A stretch of DNA of 7,467 bases from Actinomycetota bacterium (GCA_023379515.1 JAMCQQ010000315.1:1-7467), one strand, 5' to 3'; shown: positions 1 through 7,236, counted from the first letter of the stretch. The notes: generated by a model from the letters alone, not told the origin. Numbers and translations: made by a program.

Positions 1-88
1 CTCTAATTCCTGCAAATCTCTGTGAATGGTCATACCAGAAACATTGAATTTTTCTGCCAGAAAATCTATGCTTACCTCTTCAAGATTA
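1..88 (-). repeat. Inverted 88-bp copy of the deoR helix-turn-helix coding segment
   Basis: Read on the minus strand, this stretch is identical at every base to 325-412, with position n pairing with 413-n. It encodes the same helix-turn-helix residues, 16-44 of the regulator (from NLEEVSIDF to HRDLQELE). Identity stops after base 88. The next minus-strand in-frame codons are ATT and then a TAG stop (91-93), so this copy has no start codon of its own and is not the intact start of a divergent gene. The repeat runs into the left edge of the window and may extend further. It is either a real inverted duplication or a fold-back artefact at a contig end. The identity is certain; its nature is not. 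Confidence 0.9.
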
Positions 89-280
89 ATCTAAATTAGT
101 ATTACGTTTATAATAAAATATGTTATATAATTTAATATTAAATTAGCATTTGTTATTTTTTAAAATAAAATTTAGCATTTTGATTAATGATATAAAATAC
201 TCTGATATTATAATGAAGGAAAGTTATAGAATATTAAATAAGTATTTACGAATTTTATAAAAATAAAAAATCTGATAACG
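89..280 (+). promoter_or_regulatory. AT-rich control region upstream of the DeoR-family gene
   Basis: This gap is almost entirely A and T. It holds the tandem TGTTAT units at 121-180, listed separately. A 12-bp palindrome, TTTAATATTAAA (131-142), lies inside the first unit. TATAAT at 209-214 is the best -10-like hexamer, but no good -35 sits 16-18 bp before it, so I do not fix a promoter. There is no convincing Shine-Dalgarno sequence ahead of the ATG at 281. No open reading frame worth calling is present. Confidence 0.5.
121..180 (+). promoter_or_regulatory. Candidate DeoR operator: two tandem 30-bp units starting TGTTAT
   Basis: TGTTAT occurs at 121-126 and 151-156, exactly 30 bp apart. 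Each unit ends in a shared block, AAATTAGCATT at 140-150 and AAATTTAGCATTT at 168-180, so the two form an imperfect tandem repeat. The same arrangement precedes the E1/RLP operon and the right-edge transporter gene. By analogy with DeoR-family sugar repressors that bind repeated TGTT-type boxes, I infer an autoregulatory operator. Confidence 0.55.
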
Positions 281-1063
281 ATGAAATTTAAGGAAAGACG
301 GCAGGAAATAATAGAGCTTCTAAGTAATCTTGAAGAGGTAAGCATAGATTTTCTGGCAGAAAAATTCAATGTTTCTGGTATGACCATTCACAGAGATTTG
401 CAGGAATTAGAGGAAAAAGGCTATCTAAAAAAAACGATTGGCGGGGCGATCAAGATTAATGATTTTCTGGTACAAAGCGAGACACCTTTTGCCAAGAAAT
501 TAAAAATAAAAAATAATGAAAAAATAGCTATAGCTAAGAGAGCTATGGATTATATAAAGAATGGTGATTCAATTATAATTGATGCAGGAACAACAAATTA
601 CCTGTTAGTTAAAGAAATAGTAAAGTCGGATATTGAAGATCTTACAATAATAACCAACAACATAATAGCTCAGATAGAATTAGTAAAAAAGGAAGATAAT
701 TTAAATATTATCGCCACAGGCGGCAACATAAGGCGTTCTTCATATTCTTCAACCGGAATTATAGCGGAAAGGATGTTAGAAAGAGTTACTGTGGATAAAG
801 CATTTATAACGACAAAAGGCATTTCAGAAAATGGTGATCTATATGATCCAACAGATGAGGAAGGAGCCATGAAACAATACTTTATTAGAAGAGCCAGGGA
901 AAAAATATTAATAGTAGATAGCAGTAAATTCGGCATATTAGGCTTACATATTATAGGTAACATCAATGATTTTGATATATTGATAACCGATAACAAGATT
1001 CCACAGAAATATATAGATTTCTTAAAAGATTTAGATATTAAATTGGATATAGTTAATCTTTAA
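281..1063 (+). CDS. DeoR/GlpR-family transcriptional regulator of sugar metabolism
   Basis: A 260-residue cytoplasmic DNA-binding regulator, likely a repressor released by a phosphorylated sugar. The N-terminal winged helix-turn-helix spans about residues 5-57; its recognition helix carries MTIHRDL, close to the family signature MTIRRDL. The C-terminal sensor domain (about 75-235) shows GDSIIIDAGTTN, TIITNN, the ATGGNIRR turn and the IVDSSKFG motif, all typical of the DeoR sensor fold that binds phosphosugars. Length is normal for the family. The ATG at 281 fits the usual family N-terminus, although no Shine-Dalgarno sequence is visible. It lies 254 bp ahead of the catabolic operon and transcribes in the same direction. 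Repeated TGTTAT boxes before it and before the operon suggest autoregulation and local control. Codons 16-44 are duplicated in inverted orientation at 1-88. The effector cannot be told from sequence. Confidence 0.93.
   Translation: MKFKERRQEIIELLSNLEEVSIDFLAEKFNVSGMTIHRDLQELEEKGYLKKTIGGAIKINDFLVQSETPFAKKLKIKNNEKIAIAKRAMDYIKNGDSIIIDAGTTNYLLVKEIVKSDIEDLTIITNNIIAQIELVKKEDNLNIIATGGNIRRSSYSSTGIIAERMLERVTVDKAFITTKGISENGDLYDPTDEEGAMKQYFIRRAREKILIVDSSKFGILGLHIIGNINDFDILITDNKIPQKYIDFLKDLDIKLDIVNL
325..412 (+). repeat. Right arm of the 88-bp inverted repeat, inside the deoR gene
   Basis: This is the in-gene partner of 1-88. It codes for regulator residues 16-44, including the recognition helix (SGMTIHRDL). 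The 236 bp between the arms hold the control region and the first codons of the regulator. Recombination between the arms would flip promoter and start codon together and separate them from the rest of the gene. Confidence 0.9.
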
Positions 1064-1317
1064 ACTCTATATTGTCTTTTTTTAAATTCATTCGCCAAGA
1101 TAAGCAACATTCTTATACCTTTTATTAAATTCTTTGTTTTTCCGGGAAAAATATTTTTTAGGAAATATCTAGGAAATATTTTGCAAATTAATCCCTTTTG
1201 TGTTATTATTTATTAAATTTCACATAATAAATGTTATTTTATAAAAAATTTCCATGAAAATAGAGATAATATTACACAAGCAGTATAAATTTTAAGGAAT
1301 TTGGTTTGATTTAAAAA
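1064..1317 (+). promoter_or_regulatory. Intergenic control region ahead of the catabolic operon
   Basis: These 254 bp hold no gene. In order they show a T-rich stretch; a 7+7 inverted repeat, TTTTTCC-G-GGAAAAA (1137-1151), followed by a T-run; an 11-bp tandem repeat beginning TAGGAAATAT (1159-1168 and 1170-1179); and the tandem TGTTAT boxes at 1201-1252. GATAAT (1265-1270) and TATAAA (1284-1289) are -10-like, but neither has a clear -35 at normal spacing, so the promoter is not pinned down. AAGGAA at 1294-1299 is the only Shine-Dalgarno-like sequence and lies unusually far from the ATG at 1318. Confidence 0.5.
1201..1252 (+). promoter_or_regulatory. Candidate DeoR operator: two tandem 31-bp-spaced boxes TGTTAT-N11-TTTC
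   Basis: TGTTAT at 1201-1206 and again at 1232-1237 are 31 bp apart, about three helical turns. Each is followed after exactly 11 A/T bases by TTTC (1218-1221 and 1249-1252), so both copies have the same TGTTAT-N11-TTTC form. The pair lies 66 bp before the first operon gene, where a bound repressor could block initiation. Binding by the neighbouring DeoR protein is inferred from the shared pattern at the other two control regions. Confidence 0.6.
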
Positions 1318-2286
1318 ATGATATCAATATCCGAAAAAATAAAAATTGAAATGTTAAAAAAACTTCTGGAAATAAGATTATTCGAAGAAGAGACAATAAA
1401 GCTTGGTCAGCAGGGTAAGATAGGCGGATATATACACCCGTATATTGGAGAAGAAGCTGTTGCTGTTGGTGTTTGTATGGCAATTACTGACCAAGATTAT
1501 ATTACATCAACTCATAGGGGGCATGGACATTGTATAGCCAAAGGCAGTGATATGGGTAAAATGATGGCCGAGCTGTTCGGAAAAGACAAAGGATATTGCA
1601 AGGGTAGAGGGGGTTCGATGCACATTGCAGATGCAAAGCTTGGAATCCTTGGAGCTAATGGTATTGTGGGAGGAGGTATACCGATAGCAGTTGGCGCAGG
1701 TTTTAGTTGTAAAAGACTTGGAAATAGCAGAATCTCTGTAAGTTTCTTTGGAGATGGTGCAGTAAATAATGGAGTATTTCACGAATCATTAAACATGGCA
1801 TCCATATTTAAATTACCTGTAATATTTGTTTGTGAAAATAATCTTTATGCTAATTCAACAAATGTTAATAATTCAACTTCCGGAGAAAGTATTGCCGGTA
1901 AAGGGAAAGCTTATAATATCCCAAGTTATAATGTAGATGGCAGTGATGTGATTGAAGTATATAAGTCAGCAAGCGAAGCAGTCAGCAATGCAAGGAAAGG
2001 GAGAGGTCCTTTTTTAATTGAAGCAAAAACCTACAGATTTTATGGTCATCATTCAAATGATCCTGCTGAATACAGAGACAAAAAAGAAGAAAAATTTTAT
2101 AAAAACAGTAAAGATCCTGTAATCAATTTTAAGAATAGATTGTTAAAAGAGAATGTAATTACAGATTCACAACTGGAGGATATTGAAAGTAAGATAAAAA
2201 GCAAAATAAACTTTGCGGTTAAATTTGCCGAAGAAAGCACCGAACCAGATCTTGATACTTTTTTGGAAAGAGTGAAAGCTTTGTAA
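1318..2286 (+). CDS. TPP-dependent 2-oxoacid/acetoin dehydrogenase-type E1 component, alpha subunit
   Basis: 322 residues, the usual length for the alpha subunit of alpha2beta2 E1 enzymes (PdhA/AcoA type). These use thiamine diphosphate to cleave a 2-oxoacid or acetoin and normally pass the acyl group to a lipoyl E2. Visible marks are an N-terminal helix with EIRLFEEE, the substrate-side RGHGHCIAKG and GRGGSMHI segments (about 68-104), the TPP/Mg motif GDG (145-147) ending in NN (174-175), and the loop YGHHSNDPAEYR (242-253). An in-frame TAA at 1312-1314 means translation cannot start before 1318; the AAGGAA 18 bp upstream is a weak ribosome site. The beta subunit follows 15 bp later. No E2 or E3 gene is present, so the electron or acyl acceptor is unknown. 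With RLP, FucI and aldolase downstream, a ketol-transfer or carboligase role on a sugar intermediate is possible but unproven. Confidence 0.9.
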   Translation: MISISEKIKIEMLKKLLEIRLFEEETIKLGQQGKIGGYIHPYIGEEAVAVGVCMAITDQDYITSTHRGHGHCIAKGSDMGKMMAELFGKDKGYCKGRGGSMHIADAKLGILGANGIVGGGIPIAVGAGFSCKRLGNSRISVSFFGDGAVNNGVFHESLNMASIFKLPVIFVCENNLYANSTNVNNSTSGESIAGKGKAYNIPSYNVDGSDVIEVYKSASEAVSNARKGRGPFLIEAKTYRFYGHHSNDPAEYRDKKEEKFYKNSKDPVINFKNRLLKENVITDSQLEDIESKIKSKINFAVKFAEESTEPDLDTFLERVKAL

Positions 2287-2301
2287 AAACAAGAGGTAAA
2301 G

Positions 2302-3276
2302 ATGAGAGAGATTGAATACAGGGAAGCATTAAAAGAAGCTCTGGATGAAGAAATGAAAAGGGATGAAAATGTTTTCATTATAGGAGAAGATGTCGGCACT
2401 TCCAGGGGAGCTTTTAGGGTCACCACTGGTTTGCTTGGTAAATATGGTGCAGAGAGAGTTATTGGTACCCCTATTTCAGAAGCTACTATAATAGGAGCGA
2501 GTGTTGGAGCAGCAATAACCGGGCAAAGACCCGTAGCAGAGATAATGTTTCTGGATTTTATACCCCAGGCAATGGACCAAGTTATTAACCAGGCAGCAAA
2601 GATAAATTTCATGACCGGAGACAGCCTTGAGGTACCAATTGTTATAAGGTCTCCGGGGGGTATTGCAATTAGTACCGGCGCACAGCACTCTCAAAGCCTG
2701 GAAGCCTGGTTTTACCATATACCGGGATTGAAATTAGTTATGCCAGCTACTCCATATGATGCAAAAGGGCTTTTAAAAACAGCTATCAGAGATAATGATC
2801 CTGTAATTTTTCTTGAACATAAAATGTTGTATTTAAATAAAGGCCCTGTTCCTGAAGAGGAGTATCTGATCCCATTTGGTAAAGCTGATATTAAAAGAGA
2901 TGGCAATGATGTAACAATTTTTGCTTATTCAAGGATGGTTCTAACTTCATTGCAAGCTGCAGAATTATTGGAAAAGAAAGAAGGCATTAGTTGTGAGGTC
3001 ATCGATCCACTGACTTTAGTGCCGCTGGACAGGAAAGCTCTGATAGATTCTGTTAAAAAAACCAACCATCTGGTGATAGTTAGTGAAGCCTGTGAGAGAG
3101 GCGGGATAGGAGGCCATGTCAGTTCCATAGTTATAAAGGAAGCATTTGATTGGCTGGATGCTCCAATTGAAATAGTAGCAGGTTTGAATACCCCGATTCC
3201 TTATAACCATATATTGGAAAATGCATGCTATCCTCATATTGAGGATATAATAAAAGCAGTAAAAAAAATAATGTAA
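2302..3276 (+). CDS. TPP-dependent 2-oxoacid/acetoin dehydrogenase-type E1 component, beta subunit
   Basis: 324 residues, the standard length for PdhB/AcoB-type beta subunits, which complete the TPP site with the alpha subunit. The pyrimidine-binding domain includes the activating glutamate, Glu60 in GTPISEA, and the conserved GAQHSQSLE loop with His129. A central PGLKLVMPATPYDAKGLL segment (about 141-158) and a C-terminal transketolase-like domain (about 200-320) with EVIDPLTLVPLD and a PIPYNHILE tail follow. All these agree with an active enzyme. An AGAGG ribosome site (2292-2296) sits 5 bp before the ATG. The 15-bp gap to the alpha gene indicates co-translation. The 3' neighbour is the RuBisCO-like protein rather than the E2/E3 genes normally found here. 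Family assignment is secure; substrate is not. Confidence 0.9.
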   Translation: MREIEYREALKEALDEEMKRDENVFIIGEDVGTSRGAFRVTTGLLGKYGAERVIGTPISEATIIGASVGAAITGQRPVAEIMFLDFIPQAMDQVINQAAKINFMTGDSLEVPIVIRSPGGIAISTGAQHSQSLEAWFYHIPGLKLVMPATPYDAKGLLKTAIRDNDPVIFLEHKMLYLNKGPVPEEEYLIPFGKADIKRDGNDVTIFAYSRMVLTSLQAAELLEKKEGISCEVIDPLTLVPLDRKALIDSVKKTNHLVIVSEACERGGIGGHVSSIVIKEAFDWLDAPIEIVAGLNTPIPYNHILENACYPHIEDIIKAVKKIM

Positions 3277-3302
3277 TTAAAGTACTGGGGAGGATTTTTA
3301 AA

Positions 3303-4640
3303 ATGATTAAACAGATGTATGACAGTACAATTTTTGACAACGAACTTGAAAGCATAGGACTTGATGATTACTTGATTACGACCTATTATTTCGAAAATTC
3401 TGTTGATGTTGGCCAGTTTATGGACCATCTTGCCATGATTCAAAGGGCAGGACTACTTGGTGCAACAGGCAGCTGGGGAGACGTAAAAGGTGAAACAAAA
3501 ACAGTCAGAGAAAAATTATGTTACAAGATTATTGGTTATTATGAGGTGCCATCCGAAAGTGAAAATGTAAAAAAGGCAGTAGTTCAAATAGCATATCCAA
3601 TGGGTGCTTTTACAGACAACATTCCGAGCATGATTCAATCCCCATTCGGCAATATTTTGATGTTTCCCGGAGAATGTAAAGTCCTGGGAATAAATTTTCC
3701 TAAAAAATTAGCAGATAGATTTAAGGGTCCGAAATTTGGAATACAGGGTATAAGAGAACTGGTAGAAGAAAAAGAAAGACCGCTCCTGCTTACAATTGCT
3801 AAGCCAAAGATGGGACTTAGTGCAAAAGAAATTGCAGAACAGGCTTACAAAAGTGCCATAGGAGGTTCGGACTTTTACAAAGATGATGAAGCATTGACCG
3901 AGACCTGGAATTGCAGTTTTGAAGACAGGATAAAATATGTTACGGAAGCTGTAAATAAGGCACATGAGAGAACAGGTAAGAAAATGCTGTATTTAATAAC
4001 TGTTACAGATGAAGTAGATAGGATTTTGGATAAGGCACAGAAGGCTTTCGAAGGAGGAGCAGGAGGAATGCTGCTTTGCTGCTCTGCAAACTGGTCGATT
4101 TTAAGGGTGCTTGCCCAAGAGAATGAAATAAAGCTGCCGATACTTTTTCACCTTACCACCGTATCACTTTATCTCGAAAGAATAACATATGCTGTTTTTA
4201 ATAAGGTCTCAAGACTGTGTGGAGCAGACATGTTAATAGTACCGCCTTACTGGGGGTCACTGCCGGTTACCAGTTTTGAAGACGAGGTAAGATCAGTTCA
4301 GGTAATGAAATCAGGTTTATATAATATTAAACCAAGTTTTCCAGTATCAAATGGCGGCATTCATCCCGGAATGGTTCCTTCAATTGTGGAACAATTTGGT
4401 TTAGACGTAATTTTTGCCGCAGGGAGTGGTACACATGGGCATCCTGACGGAACCGTAGAAGGCTGCAGGGCATTTGGTGAAATATTTAGTATTATTATGG
4501 AAGGCAAAGATGTAAACGAAGACACAATAAAAGGCAAAAAAGCGCTTAAGAAAGCAATTGATAAGTGGGGGTTATTTAAAAGACCCATTCTTCCTTATGA
4601 TGGCCTTTTTAATAAATGGTCCATGCCCAAAATTAACTAA
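3303..4640 (+). CDS. RuBisCO-like protein (form IV, large-subunit fold, not a carboxylase)
   Basis: 445 residues with the RuBisCO large-subunit plan: N-terminal ferredoxin-like domain (about 1-140) and C-terminal barrel. Retained, by my alignment to spinach numbering: Asn117 (N123), Lys167 and Lys169 in AKPKMG (K175, K177), and the carbamylation and metal triad Lys193-Asp195-Glu196 in FYKDDE (K201, D203, E204). Changed: Leu52 for E60, Ser57 for T65, Leu284 for R295, Ile312 for H327, Ser319 for loop-6 K334, Asn350 for S379 and Ser375 for G404. His283 may stand at H294. CO2 fixation is therefore very unlikely. Known form IV proteins enolise, isomerise or decarboxylate sugar phosphates (methionine salvage, D-apionate breakdown), and the intact metal site suggests an active enzyme of that kind. 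A strong GGGGAGG site (3287-3293) precedes the ATG. It is the third gene of the operon, between orphan E1 and fucose isomerase; no methionine-salvage genes are nearby. Subfamily and substrate unknown. Confidence 0.9.
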   Translation: MIKQMYDSTIFDNELESIGLDDYLITTYYFENSVDVGQFMDHLAMIQRAGLLGATGSWGDVKGETKTVREKLCYKIIGYYEVPSESENVKKAVVQIAYPMGAFTDNIPSMIQSPFGNILMFPGECKVLGINFPKKLADRFKGPKFGIQGIRELVEEKERPLLLTIAKPKMGLSAKEIAEQAYKSAIGGSDFYKDDEALTETWNCSFEDRIKYVTEAVNKAHERTGKKMLYLITVTDEVDRILDKAQKAFEGGAGGMLLCCSANWSILRVLAQENEIKLPILFHLTTVSLYLERITYAVFNKVSRLCGADMLIVPPYWGSLPVTSFEDEVRSVQVMKSGLYNIKPSFPVSNGGIHPGMVPSIVEQFGLDVIFAAGSGTHGHPDGTVEGCRAFGEIFSIIMEGKDVNEDTIKGKKALKKAIDKWGLFKRPILPYDGLFNKWSMPKIN

Positions 4641-4698
4641 GATAATGAATTATTATTAAAATTTTTTTTATTATTAATATAGTTAGGGAGGCAGTTAA

Positions 4699-6486
4699 AT
4701 GAGTATTTCGGAAATTCTAAATACATATCCAAAAGTAGGTATCCGGCCTGCAATTGATGGCAGAGATGCAATAAGAAAGCCACTCGAAGAGCAAACTCAA
4801 AAAATGGCACAAGCTGCTGCTAAATTAATATCAGACAATTTAAAAAACCCTGATGGAAAACCTGTGGAATGTGTGATAGCCGGCAATATTGGAGGAGTAG
4901 CTGAATCAACGGCAGCAGATATTTTATTCAGGAAAGAAAATGTAGGCGTAACTCTTACCTTGACACCTTGCTGGGCATATGGTTCGGAAACTATGGATAT
5001 GGATCCACATCGACCCAAGGCTGTTTGGGGTTTTAATGGAACAGAGCGTCCGGGTGCAGTTTATCTTGCTGCTACTTTAGCGGCACACAACCAAAAAGGT
5101 CTTCCGGCTTTTAGTATCTATGGAAAGGAAGTTCAAGATCTGGATAAGACGGCAATAATTCCGGAAGATGTTAAGGAAAAAATTCTGGCATTTGTAAAAG
5201 CAGGTATGGCTGCAGCTATAATGCGTGGTAAATCTTACCTATCAATAGGAAATGTATCTATGGGAATAGCTGGATCAATTGTTGACCCTAATTTTTTTGA
5301 AGATTATCTGGGAATCAGATGCGAATATGCGGACATGACAGAAGTTATAAGAAGAATCGATAGAGAAGTATTTGATAAAGAGGAATTTAAAAAGGCGCTG
5401 TCATGGGTTAAAAAGAATCTGAAAGAAGGTCCTGACACAAATCCCAAGGAAATGCAGAAATCCAGGGAAAGAAAAGATTGGGAATGGGAGTTTATTATAA
5501 AAATGGCTATGATCTGTAAGGATCTAATGAATGGTAATCCAAAGCTATTAGATTATGGTTTTTCAGAAGAAGCTTTGGGGCATAATGCGATCGCCGGAGG
5601 TTTTCAGGGTCAGCGCAATTGGACCGATCATTTTCCTAATGGAGATTTTGCTGAAACTATATTGAACAGCTCATTTGACTGGAACGGAATAAGGAAACCC
5701 TATATATTTGCCACCGAAAATGACTGTCTTAATGGGGTAGCAATGCTATTCGGATACCTTCTTACAAATACTGCTCAGATTTTTGCTGATGTCAGAACTT
5801 TCTGGAGCCCGGAGGCGATAAAGAGAGTATCCGATTATAAGCTTTCCGGTATAGCTGAAAGCGGAATCATACATCTGATAAATTCCGGATCTGCTGCTAT
5901 TGATGGCTGCGGAGAACAAAAGATAGGAGGAAAACCGGCTTTAAAACCTTTCTGGGAGATAACAGAACAAGAAGTTAATAAATGCTTGGATGCATGCCTG
6001 TTTAATCACGCAGTTTTAGAATATTTTAGAGGCGGGGGTTTCTCAGTTGATTTTTTAACAAAAGGGGGAATGCCTATTACAATGTCCAGAGTTAATCTTA
6101 TAAAAGGTTTGGGACCGGTACTGCAAATAGCTGAGGGCTATTCTGTTGCTCTGGAAGATAATATTCATAATCTACTGGATAAAAGAACAAATCCTCAGTG
6201 GCCCACGACATGGTTTGTTCCAAAATTAACCGGAAAAGGAGCCTTTACCGATACTTATACAGTCATGAAAAATTGGGGAGCTAATCATGGATCCTTTAGT
6301 TTTGGACATATTGGAGCCGACCTTATTACACTTGCCTCTATCTTGAGAATCCCTGTATGTATGCATAATGTAGAAGAAAACAGAATATTAAGACCACATG
6401 CGTGGGCGGCATTTGGGACCTCTGATCTCGAGGGAGCAGATTACAGAGCATGTAAAAATTATGGGCCTTTATACAGGAAAGGATAA
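4699..6486 (+). CDS. fucI: L-fucose isomerase (FucI family aldose-ketose isomerase)
   Basis: 595 residues; E. coli FucI has 591, and the protein follows it almost end to end with few gaps. FucI interconverts L-fucose and L-fuculose, and also D-arabinose and D-ribulose, in the cytoplasm using Mn2+. The E. coli catalytic and metal residues E337, D361 and H528 correspond to Glu340 ([10 protein letters not shown]), Asp364 ([10 protein letters not shown]) and His530 (GANHG). Other shared blocks are GIRPAIDGR near the N-terminus, [49 protein letters not shown] and CMHNVEE near the end. An AGGGAGG site (4685-4691) sets the ATG at 4699, 58 bp after the RLP gene. This is the most canonical enzyme in the cluster and suggests the substrate enters as an aldose. 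The sugar may differ from L-fucose, since the rest of the operon is not a standard fucose operon. Confidence 0.93.
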   Translation: MSISEILNTYPKVGIRPAIDGRDAIRKPLEEQTQKMAQAAAKLISDNLKNPDGKPVECVIAGNIGGVAESTAADILFRKENVGVTLTLTPCWAYGSETMDMDPHRPKAVWGFNGTERPGAVYLAATLAAHNQKGLPAFSIYGKEVQDLDKTAIIPEDVKEKILAFVKAGMAAAIMRGKSYLSIGNVSMGIAGSIVDPNFFEDYLGIRCEYADMTEVIRRIDREVFDKEEFKKALSWVKKNLKEGPDTNPKEMQKSRERKDWEWEFIIKMAMICKDLMNGNPKLLDYGFSEEALGHNAIAGGFQGQRNWTDHFPNGDFAETILNSSFDWNGIRKPYIFATENDCLNGVAMLFGYLLTNTAQIFADVRTFWSPEAIKRVSDYKLSGIAESGIIHLINSGSAAIDGCGEQKIGGKPALKPFWEITEQEVNKCLDACLFNHAVLEYFRGGGFSVDFLTKGGMPITMSRVNLIKGLGPVLQIAEGYSVALEDNIHNLLDKRTNPQWPTTWFVPKLTGKGAFTDTYTVMKNWGANHGSFSFGHIGADLITLASILRIPVCMHNVEENRILRPHAWAAFGTSDLEGADYRACKNYGPLYRKG

Positions 6487-6510
6487 ATAAAATTTTTACG
6501 GAGGGATGAA

Positions 6511-7236
6511 ATGAATGAACTTCAGTTAAAATATAAAAACGAAATCGAGGAAATGACGGAAGTAAGTATCAGATTGGGTGAGATAGGTTTTGCAACTTCT
6601 CATGGAGGCAATCTCTGCTACAAAGTTGATAACGATATAATACTTATTACTCCGACTAAAGTTGTTAAAAGAAAAATGAGATTTGAGGATATAGTAATAG
6701 TTAACAATAACGGTGATACTATTTTTTCTATAAATGATAGAAAACCATCCGGAGATTTGGTTGTATTTAAAAGAATTTTACAAAAACGCCCGGACATAAA
6801 AGGAATTGTACATGCTCATCCTCCAGTATTAACTGGATTTGCTTGCACAGATAGTGATTTGCTCTCGCGGCCATATCTTCCGGAAGTTGCTATTGAGCTA
6901 GGTCCGGTTTTAAATGTATCTTACAAAGAACCGGTCACTGAAATACTGGCAAAAGAATTCGATAATGTAATTCATAAAGGTAATGCATTTTTGATGAGAA
7001 ATCATGGAGTAACTATCTGTAATCCTGAAAGTGTGGCAAGGGCAATGGACATGTTGGAAATGCTGGAAGCTCAGGCATCGTCAGTGCTTACAGGATGTTT
7101 GCTAGGCAATCTTAAAGAAATTCAGGATAGAGAAGTTGATAATCTTGAAAAGACATTAAGAAATAGGGGTTTAAAACTACCAGGAGATCCCAGATTTATA
7201 AATAGTCTAGGCCAGCTTTTTAGAAAAGACTTATAA
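6511..7236 (+). CDS. Class II aldolase/adducin-family protein (FucA-like, atypical active site)
   Basis: 241 residues, a little longer than E. coli FucA (215). The zinc ligands of class II aldolases are present: His101 and His103 in VHAHPP, and His165 in RNHGV. SHGGNL (30-35) matches the glycine-rich Asn loop. Differences are clear: the catalytic base Glu73 of FucA, 19 residues before the first zinc His, is Asp82 in KPSGDL at exactly that spacing. The phosphate-site Gly44 (PTG) reads Lys50 (PTK) and Ser72 reads Gly81. The conserved His of the following helix is Phe86. The protein may cleave a ketose or ketose phosphate to a three-carbon piece plus an aldehyde, or be one of the decarboxylase or epimerase members of this fold. 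A GGAGG site (6500-6504) precedes the ATG, 24 bp after fucI. It is the last gene of the operon. I withhold the fucA symbol because of the altered residues and because no fuculokinase is seen. Confidence 0.82.
   Translation: MNELQLKYKNEIEEMTEVSIRLGEIGFATSHGGNLCYKVDNDIILITPTKVVKRKMRFEDIVIVNNNGDTIFSINDRKPSGDLVVFKRILQKRPDIKGIVHAHPPVLTGFACTDSDLLSRPYLPEVAIELGPVLNVSYKEPVTEILAKEFDNVIHKGNAFLMRNHGVTICNPESVARAMDMLEMLEAQASSVLTGCLLGNLKEIQDREVDNLEKTLRNRGLKLPGDPRFINSLGQLFRKDL

Noticed and set aside
1..88. Start of a second, divergent DeoR gene on the minus strand
   Set aside because: An in-frame TAG (91-93) lies immediately upstream on that strand and no start codon precedes the homologous stretch.
213..260. 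15-residue leader peptide ahead of the regulator (ATG at 213)
   Set aside because: It has no ribosome binding site, no recognisable attenuation structure and an AT-rich random-looking composition.
670..996. Minus-strand open frames, this one and several inside the operon genes
   Set aside because: They lie opposite well-supported genes, show no family motifs, and are explained by the composition of the coding strand.
1137..1159. Intrinsic terminator after the DeoR gene
   Set aside because: The TTTTTCC-G-GGAAAAA repeat followed by a T-run looks like one, but a realistic loop leaves only about five A-U pairs in the stem, too weak to call.
1318..3276. Pyruvate dehydrogenase operon
   Set aside because: No E2 or E3 gene follows, and the downstream genes belong to sugar catabolism.
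3303..4640. True RuBisCO (CO2-fixing large subunit)
   Set aside because: The loop-6 lysine, His327, Glu60 and Ser379 equivalents are all replaced, and no small subunit or phosphoribulokinase is nearby.
3303..4640. MtnW-type methionine-salvage enolase
   Set aside because: No MtnA, MtnK, MtnX, MtnB or MtnD homologue is in the window; the neighbours are sugar-catabolic genes. Only a phylogeny could exclude it fully.
4641..4698. Promoter or terminator in the 58-bp gap before fucI
   Set aside because: It contains only A/T-rich simple sequence and the ribosome site; no hairpin with GC pairs and no paired -35/-10 hexamers.
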